From Stenotrophomonas maltophilia (GTDB lineage Bacteria > Pseudomonadota > Gammaproteobacteria > Xanthomonadales > Xanthomonadaceae), in the NCBI RefSeq assembly GCF_004684085.1, contig NZ_SRHZ01000059.1:21974-85973 (forward strand): a DNA stretch of 64,000 bases. Reading direction: 5' to 3'. The position numbers and the translations under genes were made by a program. The notes under the pieces are model-generated. The model ran no database searches. It was given only the letters and a program-made list of their open reading frames with translations, and was not told the DNA's origin. The stretch's first letter is position 1, and every line of letters starts with the position of its first letter. Positions 27,760 through 35,730 of this stretch are shown one piece after another.

Positions 27760-27929
27760 GGCGCGGCCTCCGGATGCCGCACTTTCCACTCGGCCAGCGC
27801 CTTGCGATAACGCTGCAGCTCGTCGGAATACAGGTCCAACACGCACAGCGGGCAGCCGCTGCCGCAGCATTCGTTGGGACCGGGCTCTTCCGGCGGCACG
27901 GGGCGGGGATCGGGATCAGGGACGGACAC
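27756..27929 (-). CDS. Small oxidoreductase-like domain protein, GTG start
   Basis: This 57-residue frame begins at GTG 27929 and holds NECCGSGCPLCVLDLYSDEL, the cysteine signature of the oxidoreductase-like domain (PF09791) also found at the N-terminus of some eukaryotic cytochrome b5 reductases. Four cysteines are spaced C-C-x3-C-x2-C, suitable for metal or Fe-S binding. The rest is a Pro-rich N-terminus and a short basic helix (RYRKALAEWKVRHPE). The stop overlaps the DUF998-like gene by 4 bases. The exact start is uncertain because no in-frame ATG is near. Confidence 0.8.
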   Translation of the reverse strand: MSVPDPDPRPVPPEEPGPNECCGSGCPLCVLDLYSDELQRYRKALAEWKVRHPEAAP

Positions 27930-27979
27930 GATGGGGAAACGGCAATCGGTGGGAACAGGCTCCAGTGTAACGGGCCCGC

Positions 27980-28582
27980 TCAGGTGTCCAGCTGCCGGCG
28001 CAGGTTTTCGCGGGCGGCCGTGTCCATCCGCTCGTGGAAGAACCCGCTGAGGAAGATGCGCGGTGCGCGCAGCAGGCCCTGCAGGAAACGGCGACGGCCG
28101 GCACGGTACAGGAAACCCGGCACCACGCCCTTGTACTCCTCGGCCACACCTCGGTCGTAGGCGGCGAATACCGGTTCCGGGGCGGCCAGGATCGCCATGT
28201 CGCAGTCCAGGAACAGCGCCGCCTCGGCGTCGACATCGTCCGGGCCCAGCTCACCATGGCGAGCGGTCAGCAGGATCAGCTGCTCCACCCGGGCAGCATC
28301 GACACCGGCCAGTTCCGGCGCCTGTGCGATCGCCTGCAGGGCCAGCTGCGCCGAACGCGCCTCATTGTCCTTGCGCCCGGCCTGGTAGATCGCATCGTGG
28401 TAGAGCACGGCCAGGTAAACCTCGGCCGGCTGCTGCCAGCCCGGTCCCTCTGCTACCTCCTGGCAGTGCTGCAGCACTGCACGCACGTGGCCGAAGTGGT
28501 GGTAGGCCCGTGGCGGCGTTGCATAGCTGTCCTGCAGCGCCTGCCACTGCGCGGGTGCGAGCGTCAGCGGGGAGAAGTCCAT
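27980..28582 (-). CDS. HD-domain metal-dependent phosphohydrolase (predicted)
   Basis: A 200-residue protein of the COG4339-type HD family: YATPPRAYHHFGHVRAVLQHC near residue 20 (first His), AVLYHDAIYQAGRKDNEARSA near residue 60 (the HD dyad), and ALFLDCDMAILA near residue 125 (third acidic site). Substrate is unknown. It is divergent from the transglutaminase/TPR gene and about 50 bases upstream of the small oxidoreductase-like gene on the same strand. Confidence 0.85.
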   Translation of the reverse strand: MDFSPLTLAPAQWQALQDSYATPPRAYHHFGHVRAVLQHCQEVAEGPGWQQPAEVYLAVLYHDAIYQAGRKDNEARSAQLALQAIAQAPELAGVDAARVEQLILLTARHGELGPDDVDAEAALFLDCDMAILAAPEPVFAAYDRGVAEEYKGVVPGFLYRAGRRRFLQGLLRAPRIFLSGFFHERMDTAARENLRRQLDT

Positions 28583-28675
28583 GCCCGGATCATCCCGCCT
28601 GCATCGGCGGCGGGCAAGCTGGCGGTTTTTTCACCACGAGCTCACAACGCTTGCCGGGCGGGGTCTGGACGCGGT

Positions 28676-28721
28676 TGTCCACAGCTTTGTCGAGGGCTGG
28701 TCCACACCGGTTGTGGATGGA
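28676..28721. promoter_or_regulatory. Cluster of three DnaA-box-like 9-mers
   Basis: TTGTCCACA (28676-28684) differs from the TTATCCACA consensus at one position. TGGTCCACA (28699-28707) and, on the opposite strand, CCATCCACA (28713-28721) each differ at two. Three such sites within 46 bases lie in the gap between the divergent HD-domain and TPR genes. Binding is not demonstrated; chance is possible in this GC-rich DNA. Confidence 0.3.
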
Positions 28722-28811
28722 TAGCGCTGCCGACCAACGGTGACCACGGCGGCCCCATCACAGGTCTACACTCGCCTCAGGCGGGAGCGCCCGCCGCTGC
28801 CAGGAGCCGTC

Positions 28812-29954
28812 ATGTACCGTCCTGCCGCCCGATTCCTGTTCTTCACGCTGGCCGCGCTGGCGGCGCCGTCCGTGTCTGCCCTGGAAATCGCCGGGGCCGA
28901 TGCCACGGCGATCATCGCCTCCCCCACCATTCCGTCGCCGCAGCAGGTATCGGCGATCCCGCCTGCAATGCGCGAGATGCTGCGCACGCAGGTGATCAAT
29001 CGCGGCTACTCGCGCGAACAACGCCTGCAGGGACTGGTGGAGATGATCTTCGACCGCCACGGCATGGACCTGCAGTACGACGCCGATGCGACCCTCACCG
29101 TCAGCGAGATCTGGCAGCAGCGCCGCGCCAACTGCCTGGCCTTCACCCTGATGTTCGTTGCACTGGCGCGCGAGGCCGGCATCCAGGCGCGCGTGCAGGA
29201 AGTGGGCCAGGTGGTGTCGTGGTACCAGGACCAGGCGCAGGGACTGGTTTACAGCGTGGGCCACGTCAATGCCGGGGTTGGATTTGGCGGACGCTTCGCC
29301 ACCGTCGACCTGGACCGCAACGTGCTCTATGACCGCCGCGGCCCGCAACCGATCAGCCAGGCGCGTGCGCTGGCGCACTTCTACAACAACCGCGGCGCCG
29401 AACGCATGGCCGCCGGTGACATGGCCGGCGCACGCGCGTTCTACGCGGCCGCGCTGGGCCAGGACAGAGGTTTTGCCGCCACCTGGAACAACCTCGGCGT
29501 ACTGGAGAACCGCAGCGGCGATGTCACTGCCGCGCGCCGGTCGCTGGAAATGGCCTTGCGCCTGGATGGCCGCCATGACGCCGCGTTGAACAACGCCAGT
29601 GCGCTGTACCGCAAGCTGGGGCTGGTGGCCCAGGCGCAGGTGCTGGAACGGCGCCTGCAGTGGGTACAGCGCGAAGATCCGTTCGCCCAGTACATGCTTG
29701 GCGCCAAGGCCGAACGCGCGGGCCAGCTGGATGTGGCGATCCGCTACTACCGGCAGGCAGTGCGCCTGTACGACACCGCGCACCAGTTCCATTTCGGGCT
29801 GGCGCGGGTGTACTTCCTGGCCGGCCAGCTCAAGCGCGCCGATCGTGAACTGCTGCGTGCGCAGGAACTGGGCGGGGCACCCGAGCAGGCACGTTACCAG
29901 GCCAAGCTGGACAGCCTGGCCCGTTGGCGCGCGCAGCAGCAGGCACGGCGCTGA
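28812..29954 (+). CDS. Periplasmic transglutaminase-like / TPR protein
   Basis: A 380-residue secreted protein: signal peptide from ATG 28812 (MYRPAARFLFFTLAALAAPS), then a transglutaminase-like fold with the catalytic Cys in QQRRANCLAFTLMFVALARE near residue 105 and a His in VGHVNAG near residue 155, then three or four TPR repeats (about 195-370; AATWNNLGVLENRSGDVTAA is typical). Cys-His spacing is family-like, but activity is only inferred. The TPR part suggests protein-protein contacts in the envelope. It is transcribed alone. Confidence 0.85.
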   Translation: MYRPAARFLFFTLAALAAPSVSALEIAGADATAIIASPTIPSPQQVSAIPPAMREMLRTQVINRGYSREQRLQGLVEMIFDRHGMDLQYDADATLTVSEIWQQRRANCLAFTLMFVALAREAGIQARVQEVGQVVSWYQDQAQGLVYSVGHVNAGVGFGGRFATVDLDRNVLYDRRGPQPISQARALAHFYNNRGAERMAAGDMAGARAFYAAALGQDRGFAATWNNLGVLENRSGDVTAARRSLEMALRLDGRHDAALNNASALYRKLGLVAQAQVLERRLQWVQREDPFAQYMLGAKAERAGQLDVAIRYYRQAVRLYDTAHQFHFGLARVYFLAGQLKRADRELLRAQELGGAPEQARYQAKLDSLARWRAQQQARR

Positions 29955-29961
29955 AGGCCGG

Positions 29962-30297
29962 TCAGGCTTTCTTGAGGAAGCAGGTCTTCAGCACCAGCCC
30001 CTTGATCTTGTCCGAGTTGCCTTCGATGTGCTCGGCATCGTCCTCGACCAGGCGGATGTTGCGGATCACGGTGCCCTGCTTGAGCGGAATCGAGGAGCCT
30101 TTCACCTTCAGGTCCTTGATCACGGTGACGGTGTCGCCGGACTGCAGGGTGTTGCCGTTGCTGTCACGCACGACCAGGGTCGAACCGGCGCTTTCCTCGG
30201 CGGTCCATTCGAAGCCGCAGTCGGCGCAGATCCACAGCGCGCCATCGGCATAGGTGTTTTCCAGGGTGCACTGCGGGCAGGCGGGAACAGAAGACAT
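29962..30297 (-). CDS. yjdM: Zinc ribbon protein YjdM (formerly PhnA)
   Basis: A 111-residue protein matching YjdM: N-terminal zinc ribbon ACPQC...CADCGFEW (two CxxC pairs), then a small beta domain (VVRDSNGNTLQSGDTVTVI, SSIPLKQGTVIRNIRL) and the typical end KGLVLKTCFLKKA. Despite its old name it is not a phosphonate hydrolase, and its function is unknown. ATG 30297 (MSSVPACPQC) is the family start. It is convergent with the TPR gene, 7 bases from its stop. Confidence 0.93.
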   Translation of the reverse strand: MSSVPACPQCTLENTYADGALWICADCGFEWTAEESAGSTLVVRDSNGNTLQSGDTVTVIKDLKVKGSSIPLKQGTVIRNIRLVEDDAEHIEGNSDKIKGLVLKTCFLKKA

Positions 30298-30477
30298 CGG
30301 CAAGTACCTCAAAGTGAATCAACAGCCGCCATTGTAACCGGCCGGCTTTTTTTCCAGTTTCCGCAGGTGGCACGTGAGGGCGCCTGGGCCCGGCACGGTC
30401 CAGGAGGACGCCGGAACTTGCAGTCGGCCGCGAACTGCAGCAGAGTGCGCGGCCCCTGATCGTCCCCGGAACTCCCC

Positions 30478-31839
30478 ATGCGCCTCGGCATCGACTTCGG
30501 TACCAGCAACTCCGCCGCCGCCATCGTGCGTGACGGTGAACTGCTGCCGATCCGCTTCGGTGACGCCGAGCAGTTCCGCACCAGCGTGTACTTCCCCGGC
30601 GTGGTGCCCGACCCGGACGATTTCCAGCTCGATGAAGGCCAGGAACATCAGCTGCAGCAGATGATCGACAGCGCCGCCCGCGCAGCCCGTGCCGCCGGCC
30701 AGGAGCGCCCCCCGCAGGCCCTGCGCCGCGAAGCCCTGCGCGCCCTGCGTCGCGAATGGATGGAAGCGCGCGCCGGCAAGGAGCGCAGCGCCAGCGACCT
30801 GCTGCAGAACGCGGTCTACGGCGACGATGCGCTGGAAGCCTATTTCGAGGAACACGAAGGCAATCTGGTACAGAGCCCGAAGTCGATGCTGGGCTACAAC
30901 CTGCACCCGCGCGCGAAGCAGACCATCACCGGCATCGCCGCGCACATCCTCGAGCACATCCGCCTGACCGCCAGCGCCCAGCTTGGCCAGCCGCTGCGCA
31001 CGGCCCTGCTCGGCCGCCCGGTGCAGTTCCGCAGTTCGATCGGCGCGGCCGGCAACGACCAGGCGCTGGACATCCTGCGCGAAGCCGCCACCCAGGCCGG
31101 TTTCGACCAGATCGATTTCCTCGAGGAACCGGCTGCGGCGGCCATGCACTACCACGCTGAAAGCCGCGAGCGGCACCAGGCGGTGATCGTCGACATCGGC
31201 GGCGGCACCACCGATATCGCCCATGCCGAAGTCGGTGGCGAGGCGGCACCGCGCATCCACCGCGCCTGGGGCATTGCCCGCGGCGGCACCGATATCGACC
31301 TGGCCCTGAGCCTGTCCGGCTACATGCCCCTGTTCGGCCGTGGCATTACCCGCGTGCCCACCCACCACTACGTGGAAGCGGCCACCGTGCAGGACATGAC
31401 CCGCCAGCGCGAGTTCCGCCAGCACAACTACGACAACGTCGACGCGCCGTGGGGCGCGCGCCTGCAGGCCCTGCAGGACACCGGCAATACCGCCCGCCTG
31501 TACCGTGACGTCGAACGCGCCAAGATCGCCCTCAGCGCCAGCAACGAACACCGCAGCACGCTGGATTACATTGCCCGCGACCTGTATGCCGACAGCAGCG
31601 CCGATGGCCTGGCCGCCGCCGCCCACGGCTACCTGGAGCAGATCCGCGAGCTGTTGGCCCAGGTCCGCAGCGATATCGGGGGCGACCCGGACGCGGTGTT
31701 CCTGACCGGCGGCATGTCCCGCGCCGGTTACCTGCGCCAGGCAGTGGCGGAGGCCTTCCCGGGCGCCCGCATGGTCCACGGCGAACCCTCGCTGGGCGTG
31801 GTCCAGGGCCTGGCGCTGGCGGCAGCCAGCCAGGATTAA
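30478..31839 (+). CDS. yegD: Hsp70-family protein YegD
   Basis: A 453-residue actin-fold ATPase like E. coli YegD (450 residues). The phosphate-1 loop is LGIDFGTSNSAAAIV at residue 3, phosphate-2 is VIVDIGGGTTDIAHAE near residue 238, and the adenosine motif is VFLTGGMSRAGYLR near residue 410. The usual Hsp70 substrate-binding domain is absent, so this is a short, chaperone-like member of unknown client. It starts just after a GGAACTCCCC region and stands alone. Confidence 0.93.
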   Translation: MRLGIDFGTSNSAAAIVRDGELLPIRFGDAEQFRTSVYFPGVVPDPDDFQLDEGQEHQLQQMIDSAARAARAAGQERPPQALRREALRALRREWMEARAGKERSASDLLQNAVYGDDALEAYFEEHEGNLVQSPKSMLGYNLHPRAKQTITGIAAHILEHIRLTASAQLGQPLRTALLGRPVQFRSSIGAAGNDQALDILREAATQAGFDQIDFLEEPAAAAMHYHAESRERHQAVIVDIGGGTTDIAHAEVGGEAAPRIHRAWGIARGGTDIDLALSLSGYMPLFGRGITRVPTHHYVEAATVQDMTRQREFRQHNYDNVDAPWGARLQALQDTGNTARLYRDVERAKIALSASNEHRSTLDYIARDLYADSSADGLAAAAHGYLEQIRELLAQVRSDIGGDPDAVFLTGGMSRAGYLRQAVAEAFPGARMVHGEPSLGVVQGLALAAASQD

Positions 31840-31975
31840 CAAAACGTTACGCGGTCTAAGTTACCCTTGGTCGGCTAGAACTCTGCTGCACTTTCCACCG
31901 GCTACGCCGGTGTGTGTCCAACGTGCAGCCTGGCCCGCCCTGCGGGCCTAGCGGCCATGCCTTCCTGGCTCGTTC

Positions 31976-32362
31976 ATGGTCCGCGTATCACCGGAGCCGC
32001 CATCGAGACCCGCTTTGGGCACCCGCCAGGCCCCTGTGGCCTTACAACCTGACGCATCACCCGCACCCATCGACTGCAGCCGTTGTGACGCGGTCTGTTG
32101 CCGGCTGCCCGTGCTGCTGCAGCCCGGCGACCACGTGCCTGGCCAGTTCCTGTCGCGCGACGCCCACGGCCGTGCCGTGATGGCGCGCAACGAGGAAGGC
32201 TGGTGCGCGGCGATCGATCCCTATCACCTGCGCTGCACGATCTATTCGCAGCGCCCGGCGATCTGCCGCCAGTTTTCGATGGGCGGCGATGACTGCCGCC
32301 GCGAGCGGCAGGACTACCTGCGCCAGGCCGAGTCCTGCGCGCTTTCCTCCCCTTCCACCTGA
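31976..32362 (+). CDS. YkgJ family cysteine cluster protein
   Basis: This 128-residue frame contains the CxxxCC motif of the zinc/iron-chelating YkgJ family (IDCSRCDAVCCRLPVLL near residue 33), then CAAIDPYHLRCTIYSQRPAICRQF and CRRERQDYLRQAESC. The N-terminal 30 residues are not family-like and no clear ribosome-binding site precedes ATG 31976. A start closer to the first cysteine, possibly at an in-frame GTG near 32035, is plausible. It is followed by a 60-residue gene after 11 bases. Confidence 0.8.
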   Translation: MVRVSPEPPSRPALGTRQAPVALQPDASPAPIDCSRCDAVCCRLPVLLQPGDHVPGQFLSRDAHGRAVMARNEEGWCAAIDPYHLRCTIYSQRPAICRQFSMGGDDCRRERQDYLRQAESCALSSPST

Positions 32363-32373
32363 CAGGAGCCACC

Positions 32374-32556
32374 ATGCCCCGCAAGGCAAAGACCCCCGCG
32401 AAGGCCAGCAACAGCATCCGCAGTGAACGCAAGGGCGCATCCGCCAGCACCGTGGTCAGCAGCGACTCGATCGCTTCGGACCTGGCCGCGTTCCGCAAGA
32501 GCGGTGGCAAGATCGAAGTTCTCGGTACCACCTGGGCGCTGAAGAAAGCCAGCTGA
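32374..32556 (+). CDS. Small basic protein of unknown function (60 aa)
   Basis: The product is 60 residues with a Lys/Ser/Ala-rich, probably disordered N-terminus (MPRKAKTPAKASNSIRSERK) and an ordered-looking C-terminal half ending GGKIEVLGTTWALKKAS. An AGGAGCC ribosome-binding site lies 4 bases before ATG 32374, and the gene follows YkgJ by 11 bases, supporting real translation. I do not recognise a family. A perfect GC hairpin follows the stop. Confidence 0.65.
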   Translation: MPRKAKTPAKASNSIRSERKGASASTVVSSDSIASDLAAFRKSGGKIEVLGTTWALKKAS

Positions 32557-32567
32557 CCCTCTCCCGA

Positions 32568-32590
32568 CCGCGGCGGCGCTGCCGCCGCGG
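32568..32590. terminator. GC-rich hairpin between convergent genes
   Basis: CCGCGGCGGC-GCT-GCCGCCGCGG is a perfect 10-bp stem between two convergent genes. No T tract follows on either side, so if it ends transcription it is not a classic intrinsic terminator. Confidence 0.5.
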
Positions 32591-32605
32591 CCTGCCGGAT
32601 CGCGC

Positions 32606-33487
32606 TCAGCGATCCAGGCGCACCTGCACACTGCCCGAATGCGACTGGATGCGGATGTCACCATCACCGCCGCCCAGACGCGTATCGAGATGGCTGCCCG
32701 GCCCATAACGCGGTCGCTCCACCTGGCCTGCATCGCTGTTGATCGACCCGCTGAAGCTGTTCACCGACAGCTGCGCCGACACCGTGCGCGGCAGGCGCAG
32801 GTTGACCGACGCACTCACCGATTCAACGTTGATGCGGCCGCCCGGCGCCAGCCCGGCCGCCGCCAGATCGATGCTGCCCGACACGGTTTCCACCGCCAGG
32901 CGCTGGACTCGACCCGCATCGACTTCAACCCGGCCCGATACGGTCTGCGCACCGATATCACCAGACACGCCGCCACCGGCTTCGATGCGACCACTGACTG
33001 TGTTCACGTCCAGCCTCGGCGTCTGCAGGCGCGCAGTGACACTGCCACTGACCGTATTGAGCTTGCTGTCGCCACTGCGGCCGGACGCGCTCAGGCTGCC
33101 GCTGACGGTGTCGGCCTGCAGCCGGCGCACGTCGATGCCACCGATGTCCTGGCTGGCGCTGACCGTGCTCAACAGCAGTTCCACCGAACGCGGTACGTTC
33201 AGCACCAGCGTTGCACCGCCGCTGCCGCCGCGGCGCGGGTATTCAATCTCCCAGCGCACGCGGTTGGCGCTCTTCTCCTGGCGCAGCTGCAGGCCATCGC
33301 TGAGCGTTCCGGTGAGCTGCACGTCGTTGCGATCCCAGCCACGCACGGTCACCTTGCCGGCCACGTTGCTCAGTTCAATGCGGCCGCCGGCAGCCAGATT
33401 GTGCCGCTCATCGATCCGGGTGTCGGCCAGGGCTACCGCGGGCACCAGCAGCAGTGCGGCACAGCAGGTCATCAGGGTTCGGGTCAT
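32606..33487 (-). CDS. DUF4097 beta-helical repeat secreted protein
   Basis: A 293-residue protein with a signal peptide (MTRTLMTCCAALLLVPAVALA) and a DUF4097 body: about nine strand repeats of the form VSGSL/VSGRI/VSGSV (LNTVSGSVTARL, VNTVSGRIEAGG, VETVSGSIDLAA), which should form a right-handed beta solenoid. Such proteins often follow ECF sigma/anti-sigma pairs, as here: it starts 10 bases after the anti-sigma gene. A role as envelope-stress target or sensor is inferred from the operon only. Confidence 0.88.
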   Translation of the reverse strand: MTRTLMTCCAALLLVPAVALADTRIDERHNLAAGGRIELSNVAGKVTVRGWDRNDVQLTGTLSDGLQLRQEKSANRVRWEIEYPRRGGSGGATLVLNVPRSVELLLSTVSASQDIGGIDVRRLQADTVSGSLSASGRSGDSKLNTVSGSVTARLQTPRLDVNTVSGRIEAGGGVSGDIGAQTVSGRVEVDAGRVQRLAVETVSGSIDLAAAGLAPGGRINVESVSASVNLRLPRTVSAQLSVNSFSGSINSDAGQVERPRYGPGSHLDTRLGGGDGDIRIQSHSGSVQVRLDR

Positions 33488-33497
33488 GGGGGTCTCC

Positions 33498-34031
33498 TCA
33501 GGTCGTCAAGCCGGACTCGGCGGCGTAGGCCGCCTGCCGGGTCAGTTCCAGCCGCAGCGCATAGGTGCGCTTGAGCTGTCCAAGCAGGTGCGGCGCACGC
33601 GGATCCTGCGCCAGAGCGGCACGGATCTGCGCCGCACTTTCATCCAGTTCGTGCAGGGCCGGCTGCCATTCCGGCGCGCGCCCATCGGGCAGCGAGGCCA
33701 CGGCCTGCCGGTACTGCTCGGTCATGGCCGCTGCCTGCAGCTGCAGCGCCGATGGTGCCGGCGCGTCCGGCTGCGCATGGCGCCACGGCGCCACCATGTA
33801 CAGCGCCAGGCTGGCAGCCAAGGCGGCCCCTGCCGGCAGCCACCAGCGCCGGCGCGAACGTACCGGCAGAGCCACCACATTGTCCGTGGGCGCAGGCGCG
33901 GCCTGCGCTTCACGCGGCGGCAGCTGCGCCGACAGGCGTGCCCAGCCATCGGTGGGCACGCTGCGCTCACGTGGCAGTGCGCGCAGCCGTGCCAGCAGTT
34001 CGGGAGCGGAATCGTGGTCGTGTGTACTCAT
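33498..34031 (-). CDS. Probable membrane anti-sigma factor
   Basis: A 177-residue protein with a soluble N-terminal part (MSTHDHDSAPELLARLRALP), one membrane helix (WWLPAGAALAASLALYMVAP, about residues 63-82) and a periplasmic helical C-terminus. Position and topology fit an anti-sigma factor for the ECF sigma encoded just upstream; its ATG overlaps the sigma stop codon (ATGA). The zinc-binding HxxxCxxC motif of ZAS anti-sigma factors is not present, so the family call depends mostly on context. Confidence 0.72.
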   Translation of the reverse strand: MSTHDHDSAPELLARLRALPRERSVPTDGWARLSAQLPPREAQAAPAPTDNVVALPVRSRRRWWLPAGAALAASLALYMVAPWRHAQPDAPAPSALQLQAAAMTEQYRQAVASLPDGRAPEWQPALHELDESAAQIRAALAQDPRAPHLLGQLKRTYALRLELTRQAAYAAESGLTT

Positions 34032-34606
34032 GTCATGTCTCCCAGCCGTGCACGCAACAGGCCGCGCGCACGATGCAACTGTGCCTTGGAACTGCCGACG
34101 GCCATCTGCAGCTGTTCGGCGATTTCGTGGTGTTTCCAGCCTTCGATGTCGTGCAGCACCAGTACCGCACGTGCCCGTGGTGGCAGCGTCGACAATGCGC
34201 GTTCGAGGTCGCGCTCGGTGCCCGCACAGCGGTCGTGCACTGCCAGCTCCTGCAAGCCTCCATCCACGTCATCGAGGCTGTCATGGTCCTGCCCCGCTGC
34301 ACGCCCGCGCAGTTCCATCAGCGCGGCATTGACGCCCAGCCGGTGCAGCCAGGTGGACAGGCTGCTCTCGAAGCGGAATCCCGGCAGTGCCTTCCATGCC
34401 TGCAGGAATGCTTCCTGCAAGGCATCCTCTGCACGCGCCTGCTGGCCGCCACACAGCCGCCACAACACGGCGAACACACGCGGCGCATGTCGCCGGTACA
34501 GCAGTTCATAGGCAGCGGTATCGCCAGCGGCCGCCGCCCGCACCAGGGCGGGTTCGTCGACGGCGTCGTTGGCGGCAGGCGGCGCGGGCATGGTGGTGTC
34601 GAGCAT
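34028..34606 (-). CDS. ECF-family RNA polymerase sigma factor
   Basis: A 192-residue sigma-70 family protein with region 2 (YELLYRRHAPRVFAVLWRLC, EDALQEAFLQAWKALPGF, FESSLSTWLHRLGVNAAL) and region 4 (LPPRARAVLVLHDIEGWKHHEIAEQL, SSKAQLHRARGLLRARL). ATG 34606 and 34591 (MPAPPAAND) are both possible starts; a sigma-E-like promoter ends only 3 bases before 34606, which would favour 34591 or a leaderless message. It heads a sigma, anti-sigma, DUF4097 operon. Confidence 0.92.
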   Translation of the reverse strand: MLDTTMPAPPAANDAVDEPALVRAAAAGDTAAYELLYRRHAPRVFAVLWRLCGGQQARAEDALQEAFLQAWKALPGFRFESSLSTWLHRLGVNAALMELRGRAAGQDHDSLDDVDGGLQELAVHDRCAGTERDLERALSTLPPRARAVLVLHDIEGWKHHEIAEQLQMAVGSSKAQLHRARGLLRARLGDMT

Positions 34607-34608
34607 AT

Positions 34609-34638
34609 CGTTTGGATGCGGCGACCCGGGAAAAGGTT
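34609..34638 (-). promoter_or_regulatory. Possible autoregulated ECF (sigma-E-like) promoter
   Basis: On the minus strand AACCTT is followed 16 bases later by TCCAAA, which resembles the sigma-E type AAC...TCNAA arrangement. It lies directly upstream of the ECF sigma gene, where autoregulatory promoters usually occur. Assignment is by eye only. Confidence 0.35.
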
Positions 34639-34732
34639 TAGAGCCGATCGGCCGCCAGCGCGATGCAACCTTTTCGGCGACTGCTGCATCCATGGTAGGT
34701 CCTTCATGAAAATGCCGTCCGGGAGCCCTGCC

Positions 34733-34912
34733 ATGTCCAGCCCATCCTGCGCCGCCCTGCTGGTGATCGCCGCCTGCGTCGTGCTGCAGGCACTGGGCCT
34801 GTCGCTGCAGCTGCGCCCCGACAACGGTCGCGCCTGCCTGCAGCAGCATCGCCAGGAGCTGGTCTGCCTGGCGTGGACACCCACGGTCGAATCGCCGACG
34901 CGCGCCGGGTAA
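34733..34912 (+). CDS. Small membrane or secreted protein (59 aa), tentative
   Basis: ATG 34733 opens a 59-residue frame with a hydrophobic N-terminal segment (CAALLVIAACVVLQALGLSL) and a polar tail with two more cysteines (GRACLQQHRQELVCLAWTPT). It resembles a small inner-membrane or signal-anchored protein. In-frame ATGs at 34706 and 34712 would add nine or seven residues. It lies between the divergent sigma gene and the MscS gene. No family is recognised, and a chance frame cannot be excluded. Confidence 0.45.
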   Translation: MSSPSCAALLVIAACVVLQALGLSLQLRPDNGRACLQQHRQELVCLAWTPTVESPTRAG

Positions 34913-34947
34913 CATCAGCAGTTGTTACCGCCACCTGTTGTTGTCCC

Positions 34948-35541
34948 ATGATGCTGTCGCTGAAGGATCACCTGCCCGCCTGGACCCATCCGTGGTTGAA
35001 CTACGTGGGCGTCGCCCTGCACATCGTACTGGTGCTGCTGGTCGCTTGGCTTCTGCGGGTACTCGCCCGTCGCCTGATCCGCCGCTTCGCCGAGCACTAC
35101 ACGCTGCCACCCGAGATGGTGATGGGTGCACGCCGGATCACCAGTTTCGTGGTCTATTTCAGCGCGCTGCTGTACATCCTCAGTCTGCTCGGCGCAAAGC
35201 CCTCGGTGCTGTGGACGGCCTTCACCGGCTTCGCGGCGGTGGGTGCGGTGGCCTTCTTCGCAGCGTGGAGCGTGCTCTCCAACATCTTCTGCACGCTGCT
35301 GATCTTCACCACCCGCCCGTTCCGCCTGCACGACTACATCGAGGTACTGGAGAACGGCGAGAAGCCGGGCCTGAAGGGCCGGGTGATCGACGTGAACCTG
35401 ATCTACACCACGCTGCAGGAGACCGGCGACGGTCACGAAGGTACGGTGCTGCAGCTGCCGAACAACCTGTTCTTCCAGCGCACGGTGCGCCGCTGGCGCG
35501 ACCCGGCACAGGCCCCCGGTGGCATCCAGGGCGACGGCTGA
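34948..35541 (+). CDS. Small-conductance mechanosensitive channel family protein
   Basis: A 197-residue MscS-family protein, much shorter than E. coli MscS (286). Two or three membrane helices (VGVALHIVLVLLVAWLLRVL; ITSFVVYFSALLYILSLLG; WTAFTGFAAVGAVAFFAAWS) lead into the pore-lining TM3 and the beta domain (RPFRLHDYIEVLENGE, VIDVNLIYTTLQE, LPNNLFFQRTVRRW). The C-terminal alpha/beta cage domain is absent. It should release solutes under hypo-osmotic stress, or act as a small-conductance regulator (inference). Downstream is repeat-rich DNA. Confidence 0.88.
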   Translation: MMLSLKDHLPAWTHPWLNYVGVALHIVLVLLVAWLLRVLARRLIRRFAEHYTLPPEMVMGARRITSFVVYFSALLYILSLLGAKPSVLWTAFTGFAAVGAVAFFAAWSVLSNIFCTLLIFTTRPFRLHDYIEVLENGEKPGLKGRVIDVNLIYTTLQETGDGHEGTVLQLPNNLFFQRTVRRWRDPAQAPGGIQGDG

Positions 35542-35563
35542 GGGTGGTTTTTCTTTGCAGGGC

Positions 35564-35644
35564 TGCGCCCTGCACCTGCCGAAGCCAGAGCAACAGCAGA
35601 AGCGGGTTTCCTGTGGGTTGGCGGGCGTCGACCTTGGTCGACAC
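35564..35644 (-). repeat. Truncated modular hairpin repeat (copy E) joined to a SMAG-like stem
   Basis: GCAGGGCTGCGCCCTGCACC, then GCAACAGCAGAAGC and TCCTGTGGGTTGGCGGG, match in order the outer modules of the hairpin repeat in reverse orientation. The arms and inner hairpin are missing; the sequence runs straight into GTCGACCTTGGTCGACAC, a SMAG stem without its GTAG head. It looks like a deletion product. Confidence 0.55.
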
Positions 35645-35645
35645 G

Positions 35646-35669
35646 GTAGATCCACGCCATGCGTGGATG
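35646..35669 (+). repeat. SMAG repeat
   Basis: GTAG is followed by the palindrome ATCCACGCCATGCGTGGATG, the same stem type as the copies at 38402 and 38447. Confidence 0.8.
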
Positions 35670-35696
35670 ACTCATTCGATATCTGACAGAAAAATC

Positions 35697-35720
35697 GTGT
35701 CGACCAAGGTCGACACCTAC
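35697..35720 (-). repeat. SMAG repeat
   Basis: On the minus strand GTAG precedes GTGTCGACCTTGGTCGACAC. The sequence is identical in type to the copy at 18167-18190, and here too it lies just before a modular hairpin element. Confidence 0.8.
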
Positions 35721-35730
35721 CAACAGCCGC

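Noticed and set aside
29962..30297. Phosphonoacetate hydrolase (old PhnA name)
   Set aside because: The sequence is the zinc-ribbon YjdM type; the hydrolase annotation is a historical mislabel.
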